The notes below the pieces were generated by a model. It made no database searches and was not told the DNA's origin. It saw only the letters and a list, made by a program, of their open reading frames with translations. A stretch of 43,083 nucleotides of DNA from Clostridia bacterium (lineage in GTDB: Bacteria > Bacillota > Clostridia > Oscillospirales > Acutalibacteraceae). Below, piece after piece: positions 40,239 through 43,083 of this stretch. Made by a program: the position numbers and the translations under genes. The DNA lies in the NCBI GenBank assembly GCA_017428525.1, contig JAFRQQ010000025.1:1-43083 (forward strand), written 5' to 3'. Within the stretch, counting starts at the first letter, position 1, and the number at the start of each line of letters is the position of its first letter.

Positions 40239-43083
40239 TTAATCGGCCGCGACAAGGCCGGTGGTCTGATCGAGAAGGATCGTACCGAGCGTTGCGTTGT
40301 AGAGGATGGCTCTGTCGTTGGTTGCAACGAAACCGTCGCCGTTCAGATCCGCCGCTCTGGTGCGCGCTGCATTGTACTCTTCATCGAGATCATCGGACCA
40401 GAATGTGTCGCCCGACAGCTCACTGCGCATCATCATGCTATCGTCGCTGGTGATGTAGGCGTCGCCGTTCAGATCGCCGAAGACGATGATCGTGAAGGTT
40501 TCGACCACTTCATTGGTGACGTTATCCGTGACGGTCACAGTTGCGCCGGTGCCGTAGAACCCGCGTCTGCCTTCGAAGGGCTCGATCGAGATGGAGCCGT
40601 CGCCCTGGACTGCGAGATAATCGTTGAGCAGATCCTGCTCGTTGATCATTTCATCCAGACCGTAGACATACCAGCCGGTGAAGTCCGCTGCCGCGTAGCC
40701 GTCGGTGGTGACGCTGTTGTCGTTGTAGCTCTCGGTGACAACTTCGCCGTCCACAAGACGCTCAATCACGGTGGTGGAGCCTTCGGCCGGGATCAGCTTG
40801 ACAGGCACGCGTTCATAAGTCGCGGTAAAGGTGACATCCTGCGCGGGCATCGTCATACCTGCGGTGTAGCCATCCCAACCCGTGAAGTTGTAATACTCTC
40901 TGGTCGGGTTCGTGGAAGGCGTACCGATCGGCGTGCCGACGTCAACAAGGGAGGTCAGGATCGGAGTGCCGTCATAATCGACGAAGTTCACGGTGTAGGC
41001 CGCCTTGTCGAATTCGGCAACAATGATCAGGTTCTCTGCGGGCATTCTCTCCGGGATCTCCGGCGTCCAACCCTGGAAGGTCATGCCGTCGATCACCGGA
41101 TTTTCGGGCACGGCGACCTCATCATCGAACTCATAGGTCACGATGGTCTGCGCGCCGTTCACGATGAAGGTGATGGTGTACTCAGCCTTTTCGAAGACAG
41201 GATAGAAGTCCATATCTTCAGCGGGCATGGACGTGGGCATGTCATTTTCTTCCGCGTCGACCCACTTGACGAAGTTGTAGCCTTCCTTCACGGGATTCGT
41301 TTCGGGCGTCGGAATCGTCGCGCCGAAGAAGATCTCGGTCGGGCCGTCGAAGACGCTCTCGCCGTCCGTATCATAGAAGGTCACTTCGTAGCCTGCGCGA
41401 TCATAGTAGATCTCCAGCACGGTGGAGCCGTCGCCGGCGATGAAGTCGCTCAGGTGCGAAAGATCATAGTTGACTGCATAGCCTTCCATCTGGCCGGGCT
41501 GAATCGTAACCGGAGAACCGGTCATGCCGTAGGCAACAGTCTCGGTCGAGGTGTAGGTGCCGGAAACATTCATCACATAGATCTTGATCGCGTAGTTCAT
41601 GTTGGAGTCCGCACGATAAACCGCCTTATAGGTGGCGTTCTTTGCGGGCATCGTTTCGGGAAGCTGCTCACCGGTGTCCACATCGCTCCAGCCGGAGAAC
41701 TCGTAGCCGTCCTTCTCGGGATTCGCGGGCGTGTATTCCGCAAGCTGCGCGCCATAGGCGACCTGCTGCGGCTCGCCGATCGCGGTCTCGCCGTCTTCAT
41801 CGACGAAGGTCAGGGTGAAGACATTGGGCTCGCTGACGGGATCCAGCACGAAGTCACGGTTGGGAACGGTGTACGGGAAGGACACGGCCTGCTCGGTATC
41901 AGCATCCACCCAGCCGGTGTAGTTCAGACCCGGATCCGGGTTCTGGACTTCCGCGCTGGCGATGGTCTGACCGAAATAGTATTCATCCTCCGCACCGTCG
42001 ATCGTACCGGTGACAGTGTTTCTGGTGTAGTAGAGGTTCACGACAGTGGTGCCGTCGCCCGCGATCTCAGCGGTCGCGTCGCTGGCGGCTCTGTCAAGCG
42101 TGAAGCCGTCCTCAACATCATAGGCGTCGAAGTCAACATTCACGGTGCTGCCGGCAGTCGCAGTCGCGGTGGTTGCCGGAGCGGCAACATAGTCGCTGCC
42201 GGCCGGGGTATCCCAATCCGCATCCTGGAAGTTCTTCACAATGCTGTAGTTGACGGGCAGGCCCTCATAAACAGCCGTGTAGGTCACCTCACCGGGAACG
42301 GTGGTGCCAGGCAGGTACTCGTTGTCATCCGCATCGAACCAGCCGATGAAGTCATAGCCGGTCTTTTCGGTATCAACGTTGGGCTCGGGGATCTCGCTGT
42401 CATACGGCAGCTCCTCGCTGTAGACGGTCTCGCCGTCCTTGACGAAGGTGACGAGATAGTCGATCGGCGTCATCACCAGCTGGAAGGCCACATCGTGGTC
42501 CGGCATGGTCATACCGGCGGTGAAGGTCGTGGGCGTGCCATAGGTGGTCGTATCCACCCAGCCGCCGAACTCATAACCGAAGGTATCGGGATCGGCCGGC
42601 TTGTTGGTGATCGTCGCACCATAGTTGAAGGTATCCGTCGCAAGACGGGTGCCGTCAGTATCCAGGAAGTCAGCCGTCCAGGAATTGATCGTCCACACGC
42701 CGGTCACTTCGATATCCGCATCCTCGAAGGTCACATCCGAAACAGCGGTGCCGTTCAGCTTCCAGCCGCTGAAGGTGTAGCCTTCCACGGGAGCCACGGT
42801 CGCAAGGGTCGCGGTGTCGCCGATGTAATAGTCCGTGTTATCCGTCGGCGCAACGAAGCTTGCGGGTGCAACGCCGGAGATCGAATAAGTCAGGTGATAG
42901 GGGTTCTTCGTCCAGGTCGCGGTCGCGGTCACGTTCGCGGCAGGCATCTTGCCGTCCACGATGGCGGGATCATAGGTCCAGCCGGTGATCGTGTAGCCAG
43001 CCACCTCGGGCAGTGCGGGATCGGCCGGAACGGCGTCGCCGACGTTCAGGTCTGCAGCCGCTGCGGGGGCAGTGTAGCCATCG
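40239..43083 (-). CDS. Second giant InlB B-repeat dockerin protein, N-terminus outside window
   Basis: The frame stays open to the window edge; 947 residues are visible and the true start lies outside. It shows about nine InlB B-repeats (VEGYTFSGWKLNG, EKDGYEFSGWSDVD, VKEGYNFVKWVDAE) and two MucBP-like insertions (YAIKIYVMNVSGTYTSTE). A pre-dockerin domain WYVYGLDEMINEQDLLNDYL and a dockerin with loops GDLNGDAYITSDDS and AADLNGDGFVATNDR complete it. It is clearly a paralogue of the downstream giant protein: same order, same linker LSGDTFW/MSGETFW inside the dockerin. The tail LLDQTTGLVAAD has no anchor. The two genes are 106 bases apart on one strand and may be co-transcribed. Confidence 0.92.
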   Translation of the reverse strand, partial: DGYTAPAAAADLNVGDAVPADPALPEVAGYTITGWTYDPAIVDGKMPAANVTATATWTKNPYHLTYSISGVAPASFVAPTDNTDYYIGDTATLATVAPVEGYTFSGWKLNGTAVSDVTFEDADIEVTGVWTINSWTADFLDTDGTRLATDTFNYGATITNKPADPDTFGYEFGGWVDTTTYGTPTTFTAGMTMPDHDVAFQLVMTPIDYLVTFVKDGETVYSEELPYDSEIPEPNVDTEKTGYDFIGWFDADDNEYLPGTTVPGEVTYTAVYEGLPVNYSIVKNFQDADWDTPAGSDYVAAPATTATATAGSTVNVDFDAYDVEDGFTLDRAASDATAEIAGDGTTVVNLYYTRNTVTGTIDGAEDEYYFGQTIASAEVQNPDPGLNYTGWVDADTEQAVSFPYTVPNRDFVLDPVSEPNVFTLTFVDEDGETAIGEPQQVAYGAQLAEYTPANPEKDGYEFSGWSDVDTGEQLPETMPAKNATYKAVYRADSNMNYAIKIYVMNVSGTYTSTETVAYGMTGSPVTIQPGQMEGYAVNYDLSHLSDFIAGDGSTVLEIYYDRAGYEVTFYDTDGESVFDGPTEIFFGATIPTPETNPVKEGYNFVKWVDAEENDMPTSMPAEDMDFYPVFEKAEYTITFIVNGAQTIVTYEFDDEVAVPENPVIDGMTFQGWTPEIPERMPAENLIIVAEFDKAAYTVNFVDYDGTPILTSLVDVGTPIGTPSTNPTREYYNFTGWDGYTAGMTMPAQDVTFTATYERVPVKLIPAEGSTTVIERLVDGEVVTESYNDNSVTTDGYAAADFTGWYVYGLDEMINEQDLLNDYLAVQGDGSISIEPFEGRRGFYGTGATVTVTDNVTNEVVETFTIIVFGDLNGDAYITSDDSMMMRSELSGDTFWSDDLDEEYNAARTRAADLNGDGFVATNDRAILYNATLGTILLDQTTGLVAAD

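Noticed and set aside
1..43083. Insertion sequences, transposases, integrases, rRNA, CRISPR arrays or toxin-antitoxin pairs
   Set aside because: I looked for these on both strands and saw no recognisable example.

Overview
The window looks like chromosome from an uncultured, gut-type Gram-positive anaerobe of class Clostridia (inference). The reasons are strong AGGAGG-type ribosome sites, an ECF sigma/anti-sigma pair, a GPH-family sugar symporter with intracellular glycosidases, dockerin-ended giant surface proteins, and a tRNA gene that encodes its own CCA. Most of it (about 5.9-43 kb) is GC-rich with extreme codon bias. The first ~5.8 kb is visibly less GC-rich.

Layout. (1) 1-4.4 kb, minus strand: four small or partial secreted proteins (bacterial Ig-like, GLUG-type and two unrecognised), two of them sharing almost the same signal peptide. 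(2) 4.4-5.8 kb, minus: anti-sigma factor and ECF sigma factor overlapping by ATGA. A 29-bp element with an ECF-promoter layout lies upstream of the sigma gene and again upstream of the small secreted protein next door. (3) 5.9-9.3 kb, plus: ABC exporter, tRNA-Gln(CUG) with a consensus promoter and terminator, a copy of the tRNA 3' end among palindromes, and an S51-type peptidase. (4) 9.3-23.1 kb: a large putative glycosidase (minus), divergent from a nine-gene plus-strand run. The run holds a GNAT-GH28-CBM fusion, a metallophosphoesterase, a beta-lactamase-fold serine hydrolase, two more metallophosphoesterases, two zinc-ribbon membrane proteins, a GPH sugar symporter and a clan-A glycosidase. 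(5) 23.2-30.1 kb, minus: acyltransferase, alkaline-phosphatase-superfamily enzyme with a LamG-like tail, GH31 sulfoquinovosidase and GH78 alpha-L-rhamnosidase, behind a good promoter. (6) 30.4-43.1 kb, minus: two paralogous giant InlB B-repeat proteins ending in dockerin-like domains; the second runs off the window.

How they may work together. Regions 4 and 5 read as an intracellular glycoside-degradation locus for plant-derived material. The symporter would import small glycosides, and GH28, GH78, GH31 and the two unassigned glycosidases would split them. The phosphoesterases and serine hydrolase would remove phosphate or ester groups. The GH31 enzyme carries every residue known to recognise the sulfonate of sulfoquinovose in E. 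coli YihQ, which points to the plant sulfolipid headgroup as one substrate. No sulfoquinovose catabolic enzymes are in the window. The giant proteins may be surface or matrix components whose dockerins plug into cohesins; their N-terminal modules are possibly cohesin-like (speculative).
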